From Micromonospora halotolerans (lineage in GTDB: Bacteria > Actinomycetota > Actinomycetes > Mycobacteriales > Micromonosporaceae): DNA of 64,000 bases. The notes under the pieces are model-generated. The model saw only the letters and a list, made by a program, of their open reading frames with translations. It was not told the origin of the DNA and searched no databases. The stretch is from the NCBI RefSeq assembly GCF_032108445.1, contig NZ_CP134876.1, positions 3,596,001-3,660,000 on the forward strand. Reading direction: 5' to 3'. Position numbers and translations under genes: made by a program. The number at the start of each line of letters is the position of its first letter. The stretch's first letter is position 1. Shown here in pieces: positions 32,104-40,657 of this stretch.

Positions 32104-32458
32104 CTTTGCGGCCTCCTCTGGACGTCTGTCCTGAACGTAGGCGTTCGTCCGGGTCGTCGTCCCTGGATCCGGGGGCGGGTCATGCGGTCGGGTAGCCGCC
32201 GCTGCCGTCAGCCGCCCAGCGGAGGCACGCGCCCCACCACCGCCTTTGCTCTGCAGCCATCCACGCAGCGGGCGCGGAGCGGAGGTGGTGCGTGGATGGC
32301 TGCAGAGCAAAGCGGGCCGGGCTGGGTGGGCGGGTGGCTGGGTGGCTCGTGGGTGGGTCTGGGGCCAGCGCGTCGATCCATCCACGTCATCACGCTGCGC
32401 CGACACGGGCAGTTCCAGCCTGGGGTGGATGTCCGTTTCGGGCGCTGGCGCGGGCGGT
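32104..32458. other. Intergenic stretch without a gene, containing a long inverted repeat
   Basis: About 355 bases between the DUF1540 start and the second lysozyme-cassette leader. It holds the promoter of the DUF1540 gene and a 24-bp perfect inverted repeat (32244-32312). Otherwise it is GC-rich sequence with no conserved frame. Confidence 0.5.
32244..32312. repeat. 24-bp perfect inverted repeat
   Basis: Arms 32244-32267 and 32289-32312 are exact reverse complements containing CTCTGCAGCCATCC, with a 21-base GC-rich loop. AT content in the arms is higher than the surroundings. It could be a mobile palindromic element or an RNA hairpin; no second copy is in the window. Confidence 0.75.
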
Positions 32459-32855
32459 GAGTGGAACGCTATGGGTGTCTCCGGGGCCGGGATACACCCA
32501 TACCGTTCCACCGACCGTCCCGCCTTGGGTGTGGTGTCCGGTTCGCGGGGTGACCGGCGGCATCCCGGCGGTGGAATGGCCGCCGGGTGGGGGTCGTTAT
32601 ACCCGGTGCACGACCGAGGACCACGCCCCGCCCGACGGGGCGCCCCGCCCCGCTACCCGTGCCCGACCCCCGGGAATGATGGTGGCTGGTCGGTCGTTGG
32701 ACATGGTCCCGGCGCGACGAAGAGGCCCCCGCCCCGTCCGCTGGATGATCCCCCTTGAGACTTTCTTGAGCGCCTGACGTGGTGCTTGCGCACACCCCCT
32801 TTGCCGACCCCCGTCGGTGCGTGTGTGCGCCAACCCCCGAATGGAGCCATCCCCC
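32459..32855 (+). promoter_or_regulatory. Long structured leader of lysozyme-like gene, copy 2
   Basis: 397 bases aligned with the copy-1 leader (22444-22818). The first hairpin is near perfect here: GTGGAACG.TATGGGTGT pairs with ACACCCATA.CGTTCCAC (about 32461-32511, one mismatch, 15-base loop). The downstream TGCGCACAC / GTGTGTGCGC hairpin enclosing CCGAC/GTCGG replaces the different but also paired bases of copy 1. It ends in AATGGAG and CCCCC before the ATG. Confidence 0.6.
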
Positions 32856-33404
32856 ATGAACACCATGCTGCGTAAGAGCGTGCTGGGTATTGCTGGTCTG
32901 GCCTTCACCGGTGGAATCTTCGCCGGTCCGGTCGCCGCCCACGCCGACGCCCGCCCCGTCGAGGGCAAGCCGGCCGCCGTCGCGACCGTGCAGGGCGCCC
33001 AGTCCCACATCGACCTCAACGACGAGCAGCTCGCCAACGCGAAGGCGATCATCGCGGCGACGAAGAAGGCCGGTCTGCCCGAGCGGGCCGCGGTGATCTC
33101 GATCGCCACGAGCCTGCAGGAGTCGAAGCTGGAGAACCTCGGCCACCTCGGCGACGCCAACGACCACGACTCGCTGGGCCTGTTCCAGCAGCGCCCGAGC
33201 TCGGGTTGGGGTACGCCGGAGCAGATCACCAACCCCGAGTACGCGACCCTGGCCTTCGAGAAGGGTCTGAAGCAGGTCGACGGCTGGGACAAGATGCCGC
33301 TGACCGAGGCCGCGCAGACCGTGCAGGTGTCGGCCTACCCGGACGCCTACGCCCAGTGGGAGCAGCAGGCCACCGACGTCGTTCACCAGCACTGGAACAG
33401 CTGA
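32856..33404 (+). CDS. Secreted lysozyme-like (transglycosylase-fold) protein, copy 2
   Basis: 182 residues, paralogue of the protein at 22819-23409. The signal peptide is identical except for one residue (GGIF for GGVF), and the catalytic-domain blocks LQESKLENLGHLGD, SLGLFQQRPSSGWGTPEQI and VQVSAYPDAYAQWEQQA are the same. The linker after the signal peptide is 14 residues shorter, the main difference. The conserved Glu is kept, so both copies should be active if either is. GGAG lies upstream of the ATG. Confidence 0.8.
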   Translation: MNTMLRKSVLGIAGLAFTGGIFAGPVAAHADARPVEGKPAAVATVQGAQSHIDLNDEQLANAKAIIAATKKAGLPERAAVISIATSLQESKLENLGHLGDANDHDSLGLFQQRPSSGWGTPEQITNPEYATLAFEKGLKQVDGWDKMPLTEAAQTVQVSAYPDAYAQWEQQATDVVHQHWNS

Positions 33405-33417
33405 CCCGAACAACGAC

Positions 33418-33453
33418 CGCTGGCCGGCACCCCCAACGGGGTGCCGGCCAGCG
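33418..33453 (+). terminator. Terminator of lysozyme-like copy 2
   Basis: Perfect 16-bp stem (33418-33433 with 33438-33453), 4-base loop. The stem is identical to the copy-1 terminator; only the loop differs. Confidence 0.85.
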
Positions 33454-33475
33454 GCGTATCCGGAGCGTGAGGGAC

Positions 33476-34093
33476 TCAGACGCGGAAGCCGGCAGCCCGG
33501 GCCGCCCGCCGCTCCCGCCTCCGTTCACGACGCCGTCGCAGGAACCAGAAGAGGAACGCCACGAACCCGAGGAGGAACACCAGCACGAGCACCGGCAGCA
33601 GGATCGCCACCACCGACATGACGGCGCTGGTCGCGTCCTCGGCGGTACTGGCCACCGGCGCGCCGAAGCCCGCGGTGGTCGCGTTGATGACCGGGCGGGC
33701 CGCGGACTTGAGCAGGTGCACGCCGAGCGCGAGGAGCACGCCGACGACCACCGGCACCCACTGGTGCGTGGAGAAGAAGGTGTCCGGGTCGCTGACCGTC
33801 ACCGTCTCGGAGCTGGAGCCGGCCCCGAAGGCCAGGCCGCCAGCGGTGGGCCGGACCACCGTCTGCACCACGTCGTTGACGTGGTCGACCACCGGCACCT
33901 TGTCGGCCACGACCTCGACGGCGAGCAGCACGGCGAGGATCAGCAGGACCCACCCGTTGCCCAGCCACTGCCAGCCGCTCGGCAGCTCCATGAGGTCGGT
34001 GTAGCGCGCGAGCAGACCCATCAGCAGAAGGGGGATGTAGGCGTTCAAGCCCGCCGACGCGGCGAGCCCGGAACCGGTGAGGACTTCGAGCAC
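33476..34093 (-). CDS. DUF4126 family membrane protein
   Basis: 205 residues. It starts [22 protein letters not shown], characteristic of DUF4126, with four or so hydrophobic helices and a very basic C-terminus ([17 protein letters not shown]). Function is unknown. GTG 34093 was chosen because homologues begin here as I remember them; there is no ribosome site, but a CATATT box lies just upstream, so it is possibly leaderless. It diverges from nucS with 71 bases between. Confidence 0.75.
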   Translation of the reverse strand: MLEVLTGSGLAASAGLNAYIPLLLMGLLARYTDLMELPSGWQWLGNGWVLLILAVLLAVEVVADKVPVVDHVNDVVQTVVRPTAGGLAFGAGSSSETVTVSDPDTFFSTHQWVPVVVGVLLALGVHLLKSAARPVINATTAGFGAPVASTAEDATSAVMSVVAILLPVLVLVFLLGFVAFLFWFLRRRRERRRERRAARAAGFRV

Positions 34094-34152
34094 GATCTCA
34101 ATATGGCACCGGTACGCCAGTGGCGCTCGTCGGCGACCGCGGGGTGCTCCGC

Positions 34153-34158
34153 TACCCT
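34153..34158 (+). promoter_or_regulatory. -10 box of a probable leaderless nucS promoter
   Basis: TACCCT exactly 6 bases before the GTG of nucS; no ribosome site is present. Confidence 0.5.
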
Positions 34159-34164
34159 CGTCGG

Positions 34165-34824
34165 GTGCGGTTGGTGATTGCGAAGTGCTCGGTGGACTAC
34201 GTCGGACGACTCTCGGCACACCTGCCGTTGGCGACCCGGCTCCTGATGGTCAAGGCGGACGGCTCGGTGTCGATCCACGCCGACGACCGCGCCTACAAGC
34301 CGTTGAACTGGATGAGCCCGCCGTGCCGGCTGGAGGAGGCCCCCGGTGTGTGGCGGGTGGTGAACAAGGCCGGTGAGGAGCTGCGCATCACCCTGGAGGA
34401 GATCTTCCAGGACACCTCGTACGAGCTGGGTGTCGACCCGGGCCTGCGCAAGGACGGCGTCGAGGCGCACCTGCAGGAGCTGCTGGCCGCGAACCCGGAG
34501 ACCCTCGGCGAGGGTTTCACGCTGGTACGGCGCGAGTACATGACCGCGATCGGCCCGGTCGACCTGCTGTGCCGGGACGCCAACCAGCGCGCGGTCGCGG
34601 TCGAGGTGAAGCGGCGCGGCGAGATCGACGGCGTGGAGCAGCTCACCCGCTACCTCGAACTGATGAACCGCGACCCGCTGCTCGCCCCGGTCGCCGGGGT
34701 GTTCGCCGCGCAGGAGATCAAGCCGCAGGCGCGGGTGCTCGCCACCGACCGGGGCATCCGGTGCGTGGTGGTGGACTACGACAAGCTGCGGGGCATCGAG
34801 CGCGACGAGCTGACCCTGTTCTGA
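34165..34824 (+). CDS. nucS: Endonuclease NucS (EndoMS), mismatch repair
   Basis: 219 residues. NucS cleaves both strands at G-T, G-G and T-T mismatches and replaces MutS/MutL in most actinobacteria. An N-terminal dimerisation domain ([15 protein letters not shown]) is followed by a RecB-like nuclease domain with D133 (GPVDLLC), E147 and K149 ([20 protein letters not shown]). The C-terminal DELTLF looks like the sliding-clamp-binding tail of the family. GTG 34165 was chosen by homology and a -10 box; the upstream extension to 34120 is not conserved-looking. Confidence 0.93.
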   Translation: MRLVIAKCSVDYVGRLSAHLPLATRLLMVKADGSVSIHADDRAYKPLNWMSPPCRLEEAPGVWRVVNKAGEELRITLEEIFQDTSYELGVDPGLRKDGVEAHLQELLAANPETLGEGFTLVRREYMTAIGPVDLLCRDANQRAVAVEVKRRGEIDGVEQLTRYLELMNRDPLLAPVAGVFAAQEIKPQARVLATDRGIRCVVVDYDKLRGIERDELTLF

Positions 34825-34843
34825 GCCGGGCGGGCCGGGGCGG

Positions 34844-36346
34844 TCAGCGGCCGCGGCCGTACATCAGCTTGGCGGCCTTGACCAGGCGGGCGACGTCGGC
34901 GGGGGTGCGTTCGAAGGTCATCGACGGCAGCAGCGAGCGGGCCCGGCGGCGGGTGATCGACTTGGCCCGGCCGAACTCGCGCAGGCCGTCCTCGCCGTGG
35001 ATCCGGCCGAAGCCGGAGTCGCCGACGCCGCCGAACGGCAGTGTCGACATGCCGGCGAAGGTCAGCGTCGAGTTGACCGCGGCCATCCCGGAGCGCAGCC
35101 GCCGCGCGACCGCCACGGCCCGCTTGCGGCCGAAGACCGAACCCCCGAGGCCGTACGAGAGGGCGTTGGCCCGTTCGACGGCCTCGTCCACGTCGCGGAC
35201 CCGGTTGACGGTCAGCGTCGGCCCGAAGGTCTCCTCGCGCATTGCGGCGGAGTCCTCCGGCACGTCCACGAGCACGGTCGGGTGCACGTACGGCGGCTGG
35301 ACCGCCTCGGGGCCGCCGAGCACCGGCCGGCCGCCGGCGGCGACCGCGTCGTCGATGTGCCGCCGGATGACGTCGACCTGGGACGGCATGGTGATCGGCC
35401 CGATGTCGGCGCCGTCGGGGCCGACGGTGAGCCGGCCGGCCCTGGTGACCACCTTGTCGACGAAGGCGTCGAAGACCTGGTCGACCGCGTAGACGCGCTC
35501 GATGCCGATGCAGGTCTGCCCGGCGTTGGTCAGCGCGCCCCAGACGCACGCCTCGGCGGCGGCGTCCAGGTCGGCGTCGGAGTCGACGATCATGGCGTCC
35601 TTGCCGCCCGCCTCCAGCAGCACCGGGGTGAGCGTCTCGGCGCAGGCGGCCATCACCTTCTTCGCGGTGGCGGTCGAGCCGGTGAAGGCCAGCTTCGCCA
35701 CCCCCGAGCGGCACAGGGCCGCGCCGACGTCGCCGAGCCCGTGCACGGCCTGGAGGACCGGCTGCTCCGGCACCACCTCGGCGAACCGGTCCACGAGCCA
35801 CTGCCCGACGGCCGGGGTGTACTCGCTCGGCTTGAACACCACGGCGTTGCCGGCGGCGAGGGCGTAGGCGGCGGAGCCGATCGGGGTGAAGACCGGGTAG
35901 TTCCACGGCCCGATCACGCCGACCACCCCGTACGGCTGGTATTCCAGGTGGGCGGTGAACTCGGCGAGGATGAGCCGGGAGCGGACCCGGCGCGGCCCGA
36001 GCACCCGCCGGGCGTTGCGGGCGGCCCAGTCGATGTGCTCCAGCGCGGTGAGGATCTCCACCACGGCGTCGCCGACCGGTTTGCCGCCCTCGGTGTGCAC
36101 CAGGTCGGCCAGCTCCTCCATCCGGCGGGCGAGCACACCGCGCCAGCGCAGCAGCCGGTCGCGCCGACCGGCGAAGCCGAGCCCGGCCCACCAGTCGGCG
36201 GCGACGCGGGCCTGCTCCACCGTGGCCCACACGTCCGCCTCGGTCGCGACGGGAAGCCGGCCGGCCTCCGCGCCGGTCGCCGGACTGGTCGACACCAGTC
36301 GGCCGTCGGAGATGAGCGGGGCCCCCGGGACATGCACAGCCGTCAT
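34844..36346 (-). CDS. Aldehyde dehydrogenase family protein
   Basis: 500 residues. NAD(P)-dependent oxidation of an aldehyde to the acid; the substrate is not identifiable. The catalytic Cys is in NAGQTCIGIERV, the general base Glu in LLEAGGKDAMIV, the oxyanion Asn in GPWNYPVF, and cofactor-binding KPSEYTP and FTGSTATAKK are present. The C-terminal extension ends in a basic KAAKLMYGRGR, seen in membrane-associated class 3-like enzymes. ATG is preceded, 6 bases away, by TAGACT, so it is probably leaderless. A class A-like palindrome lies just upstream. Confidence 0.9.
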   Translation of the reverse strand: MTAVHVPGAPLISDGRLVSTSPATGAEAGRLPVATEADVWATVEQARVAADWWAGLGFAGRRDRLLRWRGVLARRMEELADLVHTEGGKPVGDAVVEILTALEHIDWAARNARRVLGPRRVRSRLILAEFTAHLEYQPYGVVGVIGPWNYPVFTPIGSAAYALAAGNAVVFKPSEYTPAVGQWLVDRFAEVVPEQPVLQAVHGLGDVGAALCRSGVAKLAFTGSTATAKKVMAACAETLTPVLLEAGGKDAMIVDSDADLDAAAEACVWGALTNAGQTCIGIERVYAVDQVFDAFVDKVVTRAGRLTVGPDGADIGPITMPSQVDVIRRHIDDAVAAGGRPVLGGPEAVQPPYVHPTVLVDVPEDSAAMREETFGPTLTVNRVRDVDEAVERANALSYGLGGSVFGRKRAVAVARRLRSGMAAVNSTLTFAGMSTLPFGGVGDSGFGRIHGEDGLREFGRAKSITRRRARSLLPSMTFERTPADVARLVKAAKLMYGRGR

Positions 36347-36352
36347 GGCCGG

Positions 36353-36382
36353 AGTCTAGACCCGAGCGTTACTCACCGGTAG
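36353..36382 (-). promoter_or_regulatory. Promoter and class A-like operator of the aldehyde dehydrogenase gene
   Basis: Minus-strand -10 TAGACT at 36353-36358, 6 bases from the ATG, and TTACTCACCGGTAG at 36369-36382, which matches TTACYGNNCRGTAR at 13 of 14 positions, between the -10 and -35 regions. Confidence 0.4.
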
Positions 36383-36598
36383 GCCCCGCAGGAGCCGTAC
36401 CCTCTGCCCAGGTCGTGGTGTCGCGGGCCCGGCGCGATCGACGGATGTGCCCCCGGTTGAACCGGCGGTGCCCGCCGAAACGGCCAACGGGAGATGGCCG
36501 GCCGGGGTCCCGGGGGTGACCACGCGGTGGTGGGACCGATTACGGTGAGGTGGCAGGCTGACGCCGCGGAGCGACGGTGGGGTGGAGGTCGACTGTCC

Positions 36599-37057
36599 AT
36601 GGAGGAGCATCCGGAACTGATGCCGCTGTTGACGGTGTCAGGTGGGGTGATGCGGGGGCTGAGCTTCCGGGTCGGCCGGGATCCACAGCTGGTCGGCCGG
36701 GCGCCGAGCGCCGACATCGTGCTCGGCGATCCACACCTGAGCCGGCGGCACGCGACGGTGCAGGCCACCGTCGACGGGGTGCTGCTCACCGATCTCGGCT
36801 CGACGAACGGCACCTGGCTCAACGACCAGCGGATCGTCGGCACCGTGCCGCTCACCGACGGCGACGTGATCCGGCTCGGCCGCACCGACCTGCGCTTCTT
36901 CGACCCGGGCGTGGCCCGGACCGACCCGGTGGGGATGAGCTTCGGGCAGCCGCGCCGCGACCAGCGGCCCACCCTGCCGCTGCCGGTCCCGCCCACGCCG
37001 CGGGCTCCGATCGAGGCGCGTGGCACGCTGCCGCTGGCGGTCGACGCCCACCGCTGA
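36599..37057 (+). CDS. FHA-domain protein
   Basis: 152 residues. One forkhead-associated phosphothreonine-binding domain (about residues 22-102) with VGRAPSADIVL, LSRRHATV and LGSTNGTWLN, all conserved binding-loop residues present. It has a Pro/Arg-rich tail of 40 residues without a second domain. It may bind Ser/Thr-kinase-phosphorylated partners; no kinase is adjacent. ATG 36599 has GGAGG 10 bases upstream; ATG 36620 is a possible alternative. Confidence 0.85.
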   Translation: MEEHPELMPLLTVSGGVMRGLSFRVGRDPQLVGRAPSADIVLGDPHLSRRHATVQATVDGVLLTDLGSTNGTWLNDQRIVGTVPLTDGDVIRLGRTDLRFFDPGVARTDPVGMSFGQPRRDQRPTLPLPVPPTPRAPIEARGTLPLAVDAHR

Positions 37058-37143
37058 GCCGGGGCCTGGCCACACCGGCCGCCGGCCTCGCATGGGGGCG
37101 GCACACATGGACCGGTCGCGGCCGGCCGTGCCAGCATGCGCGG

Positions 37144-38208
37144 ATGGGGAGCGAGCGACACACCGTCCGGGCCAACGGCATCGTCCAGGCGGTCCGGGTG
37201 GCCGGCCCGCCGGACGGCGTTCCGGTGCTGCTGGTGCACGGCAACGTGTCGTCCGCCGCCTTCTGGGAGCCACTGCTGCCCCGGCTGCCCGGGACGCTCC
37301 GGGTGGTCGCCCCCGACCTGCGCGGATACGGCGACACCGACACCGCCCCGGTCGACGCCACCCGGGGCCTCGGCGACTTCGCCGACGACGTGGCCGCCCT
37401 GCTCGACGCCCCCGGCCTGTTCGCCCCCGGGGCCCGGCCGGTGGTGGTCGGGCACTCGCTGGGCGGTGGGGTGGCGATGCGGCTGCTGGTCGACCACCCC
37501 GACCGGGTGGCCGGGCTGCTTCTGGAGGCGCCGGTCTCCCCGTACGGCTTCGGCGGCACCCGGGACCTCGACGGCACCCCCACCACGCCCGACTTCGCCG
37601 GCACCGGGGCGGGCACCGCGAACCCGGACTTCGTGGCGCGGCTGGCGGCGCGCGACCGGAGTGCCGACGGCCCGACCAGCCCGCGCGCCGTGCTGCGCTC
37701 GGCGTACGTGGCCGACCCGGCGTCGCTGGGCGGGGACGAGGAACTGCTGCTGGAAAGCATGCTGACCACCGCCGCCGGCGAGGACAACTATCCCGGCACG
37801 GCGGCCGCCTCGGCGCACTGGCCGGGCATGGCGGCGGGGGAGCGCGGCGTGCTCAACGCGCTGGCGCCCGCCCACTTCCGGCTCGCCGACGAGCTGGTCG
37901 CCGTCCCGGTCAAGCCGCCGGTGACCTGGGTACGCGGCGACGCCGACGTGATCGTCTCGGACACCTCGCTGTTCGACCTGGCGTACCTGGGGTCGCTCGG
38001 GGTGGTGCCGGGCTGGCCGGGGGCGGCGGACTGCCCGCCGCAGCCGATGGTCGGCCAGACCCGGGCGGTGCTCGACCGGTACGAGGCGGCCGGCGGGACG
38101 TACCGGGAGGTGGTGCTGCCCGGCTGTGGGCACAGCCCGCACCTGGAGCGGCCGGCCGAGTTCGTCGCCGAGCTGCTGGCGCTCACGGAGGTGCCCTCCG
38201 GGGTCTGA
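37144..38208 (+). CDS. Alpha/beta-hydrolase fold protein
   Basis: 354 residues. Cytosolic alpha/beta hydrolase: oxyanion LLVHGNVSSAAFW, nucleophile in VVGHSLGGG (GHSLGG), acid probably D in RGDADVIVS, and base His in LPGCGHSPHLERP. An insertion of about 100 residues forms a lid. It has no signal peptide. The substrate is unknown; family members include esterases, haloalkane dehalogenases and C-C hydrolases. ATG was chosen at the start of homology; the upstream in-frame extension is a shadow of the FHA gene. Confidence 0.8.
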   Translation: MGSERHTVRANGIVQAVRVAGPPDGVPVLLVHGNVSSAAFWEPLLPRLPGTLRVVAPDLRGYGDTDTAPVDATRGLGDFADDVAALLDAPGLFAPGARPVVVGHSLGGGVAMRLLVDHPDRVAGLLLEAPVSPYGFGGTRDLDGTPTTPDFAGTGAGTANPDFVARLAARDRSADGPTSPRAVLRSAYVADPASLGGDEELLLESMLTTAAGEDNYPGTAAASAHWPGMAAGERGVLNALAPAHFRLADELVAVPVKPPVTWVRGDADVIVSDTSLFDLAYLGSLGVVPGWPGAADCPPQPMVGQTRAVLDRYEAAGGTYREVVLPGCGHSPHLERPAEFVAELLALTEVPSGV

Positions 38209-38278
38209 GCGACGCGGCGTGAAATATCCCACGGCGTCTCGACAACGCAGCGTCACATGGCAGACTCCGGCGCATAAC

Positions 38279-38294
38279 CTTAGCCGCCGTTCAT
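38279..38294. promoter_or_regulatory. Putative operator (class B) ahead of tandem dehydrogenase
   Basis: CTTAGCCGCCGTTCAT overlapping the end of a TAACCT -10 box (38275-38280; GTCACA 17 bases upstream as a weak -35). The position over -10 and start site suits a repressor. Confidence 0.5.
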
Positions 38295-38330
38295 GTCGGC
38301 GACGGCGGAGTCAACCAGGGGAGGCCGGTC

Positions 38331-40121
38331 GTGGCGCGCGAGTTCACCAGTGTGGGTGTGGTGGGTCTGGGCACCATGGGTGCCGGCATCGTCGAGGTGT
38401 TCGCCCGCAACGGCATCGACGTGGTGGCCGTCGAGATCTCCGCGACCGCCCTGGAGCGTGGCCGGGCCACCCTCACCGGCTCCACCGACCGCGCCGTCGC
38501 CAAGGGCAAGCTCGCCGAGGCCGACCGGGACGCGCTGCTGGCCCGGATCGACTGGCAGGTCGGCCTGGACGCCCTGCACTCGGTGGACCTGGTGATCGAG
38601 GCGGTGCCGGAGCACCTGGACCTGAAGCAGCGGATCTTCGCCGAGCTGGACCGGGTCTGCCGGCCCGAGGCGATCCTGGCCACCAACACCTCCTCCCTGA
38701 GCGTCACCGAGATCTCCGTGGCCACCACCCGGCCGAACCAGGTCATCGGCATCCACTTCTTCAACCCGGCGCCGGTCATGAAGCTGGTCGAGGTGGTCCG
38801 CACCGTGGTCACCTCCGCCGACGTGGTGGCCGACGTGGAGGCGCTCTGCGCACGGCTCGGCAAGGTCGACGTCACCATCAACGACCGGGCCGGCTTCATC
38901 GCCAACGCCCTGCTGTTCGGCTACCTGAACCACGCGGTCGGCATGTTCGAGTCCCGGTACGCCACCCGCGAGGACATCGACGCCGCCATGAAGCTCGGCT
39001 GCGGCCTGCCGATGGGCCCGCTCGCGCTGATGGACCTGATCGGCCTCGACACCGCGTACGAGATCCTGGACACCATGTACCGGCGCGGCGGCCGCGACCG
39101 CCGGCACGCCCCGGTGCCGCTGATCAAGCAGATGGTCACGGCCGGCCTGCTCGGCCGGAAGTCCGGCCGCGGCTTCTACACCTACGAGCGGCCGGGCTCC
39201 CCGGTGGTCGTACCCGACGAGCACACGCCGGTGAGCACGGGCGCCGCACTCGCCGACGGTGCCCGGGCGATCGCCAAGGTCGGCGTGGTCGGCTCCGGGA
39301 CCATGGCCACCGGCATCATCGAGGTATTCGCCAAGGCCGGCTACGAGGTCATCTCGGTGACCCGGGGCGCGGAGAAGTCCGCCAAGGTCTGCGAGGCGGT
39401 CAAGACCTCCCTGAACAAGGGCGTGGTGCGGGGCAAGCTGAGCGAGGACGACCGGGACGCCGCGCTGGGCCGGGTCACCTGGTCGGCCACCCTGGACCAC
39501 CTGGCCGACGTCGACCTGGTGGTCGAGGCGGTCGTCGAGGAGCTGAGCGTCAAGAAGGCCCTGTTCGCCAGCCTCGACGAGATCTGCAAGCCGGGCGTCG
39601 TGCTGGCCACCACCACCTCGTCGCTGCCGGTGATCGACGTGGCTATGGCCACCCAGCGGCCGGCCGACGTGATCGGCCTGCACTTCTTCAACCCGGCGCC
39701 GATCATGCCGCTGGTGGAGATCGTGCGGACCATCCGCACCTCGGCGGAGACCGCCGCCACCGCCCGGGCGGTCTGCGCGGGGCTGGGCAAGACCGGCGTG
39801 GTCTGCGGCGACCGGTCCGGGTTCATCGTCAACGCGCTGCTGTTCCCGTACCTGAACGACGCGGTGAAGATGCTGGAGGCCAGCTACTCGACCGCGGACG
39901 ACATCGACCACGCCATGAAGCTCGGCTGCGGCTACCCGATGGGCCCGTTCGAGCTGCTCGACGTGGTCGGCCTGGACGTGTCGCTGGCCATCCAGCGGGA
40001 GCTCTACCTGGAGCTGCGCGAGCCGGGCTTCGCCCCCGCGCCGCTGCTGGAGCACCTGGTCACCGCCGGCTACCTGGGCCGCAAGAGCGGCCGCGGTTTC
40101 CGCGACCACACCGGGCGCTGA
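38331..40121 (+). CDS. Tandem-domain 3-hydroxyacyl-CoA dehydrogenase
   Basis: 596 residues consisting of two complete 3-hydroxyacyl-CoA dehydrogenase modules head to tail. Module 1 (about 1-290) has VGVVGLGTMGAGI and GIHFFNPAPVMKL and ends GRKSGRGFYTY. Module 2 (about 315-596) has VGVVGSGTMATGI and GLHFFNPAPIMPL and ends GRKSGRGF. Both keep the catalytic His and the NAD-binding glycines. The two modules probably act on short-chain 3-hydroxyacyl-CoA. The GTG start has GGGGAGG upstream and a class B operator in its promoter. Confidence 0.9.
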   Translation: MAREFTSVGVVGLGTMGAGIVEVFARNGIDVVAVEISATALERGRATLTGSTDRAVAKGKLAEADRDALLARIDWQVGLDALHSVDLVIEAVPEHLDLKQRIFAELDRVCRPEAILATNTSSLSVTEISVATTRPNQVIGIHFFNPAPVMKLVEVVRTVVTSADVVADVEALCARLGKVDVTINDRAGFIANALLFGYLNHAVGMFESRYATREDIDAAMKLGCGLPMGPLALMDLIGLDTAYEILDTMYRRGGRDRRHAPVPLIKQMVTAGLLGRKSGRGFYTYERPGSPVVVPDEHTPVSTGAALADGARAIAKVGVVGSGTMATGIIEVFAKAGYEVISVTRGAEKSAKVCEAVKTSLNKGVVRGKLSEDDRDAALGRVTWSATLDHLADVDLVVEAVVEELSVKKALFASLDEICKPGVVLATTTSSLPVIDVAMATQRPADVIGLHFFNPAPIMPLVEIVRTIRTSAETAATARAVCAGLGKTGVVCGDRSGFIVNALLFPYLNDAVKMLEASYSTADDIDHAMKLGCGYPMGPFELLDVVGLDVSLAIQRELYLELREPGFAPAPLLEHLVTAGYLGRKSGRGFRDHTGR

Positions 40122-40162
40122 TCCGGGTCAACGCCGGGCGCCGGTGACGGCGTCTTCAGGAC

Positions 40163-40657
40163 GTGACCTTCGAGGAGTACGTCGGCAGCCGCGGCCCGGC
40201 CCTGTTGCGCCTGGCCCGGCTGCTGACGGGGGACGCGCACCGTGCCGAGGACCTGACGCAGGACGTGCTGGCCCGCGCGTACGTGCACTGGCGGAAGATC
40301 GCCCGGGCCGACCGGCCCGACGTGTACGTGCGGCGGATGCTGGTCAACGCGAACAGTTCCTGGTGGCGCCGGCGGTCCAGCCGCGAGCTGGCCGTGGACA
40401 CCTTCGCCGAGCGGCCGGAGCGCGGTGACCTCGGCGGCGAGGCGGCCGACCGGGACGAGATGTGGCGGTTGATCCGTGCCCTCCCGGACCGCCAGCGCGC
40501 CGTGCTGGTGCTGCGCTACTACGAGGACCTGGACGACGCGACGATCGCCCAGATCCTCGACTGCTCGCCGGTCACCGTCCGCACCCACGCGATGCGGGCG
40601 CTCGCCCAGCTCCGGGAGCGCTGCGGCGCCCCGACGACGAAGGGGAGCCGGCAGTGA
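40163..40657 (+). CDS. SigE-family (ECF-type) RNA polymerase sigma factor
   Basis: 164 residues. Region 2 (FEEYVGSRGPALLRLARLLT ... AEDLTQDVLARAY) and region 4 (LPDRQRAVLVLRYYEDLDDATIAQILDCSPVTVRTHAMRA, helix-turn-helix) with a short linker are typical of the actinobacterial SigE-family ECF group. Its stop overlaps the next GTG (GTGA), so a membrane partner is made with it. There is no clear ribosome site upstream of the GTG. The regulon is unknown. Confidence 0.9.
   Translation: MTFEEYVGSRGPALLRLARLLTGDAHRAEDLTQDVLARAYVHWRKIARADRPDVYVRRMLVNANSSWWRRRSSRELAVDTFAERPERGDLGGEAADRDEMWRLIRALPDRQRAVLVLRYYEDLDDATIAQILDCSPVTVRTHAMRALAQLRERCGAPTTKGSRQ

Noticed and set aside
29902..32460. 852-codon plus-strand frame overlapping meaA
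   Set aside because: Arg/Gly/Ala-rich shadow in the wrong frame; meaA is clear in the other frame.
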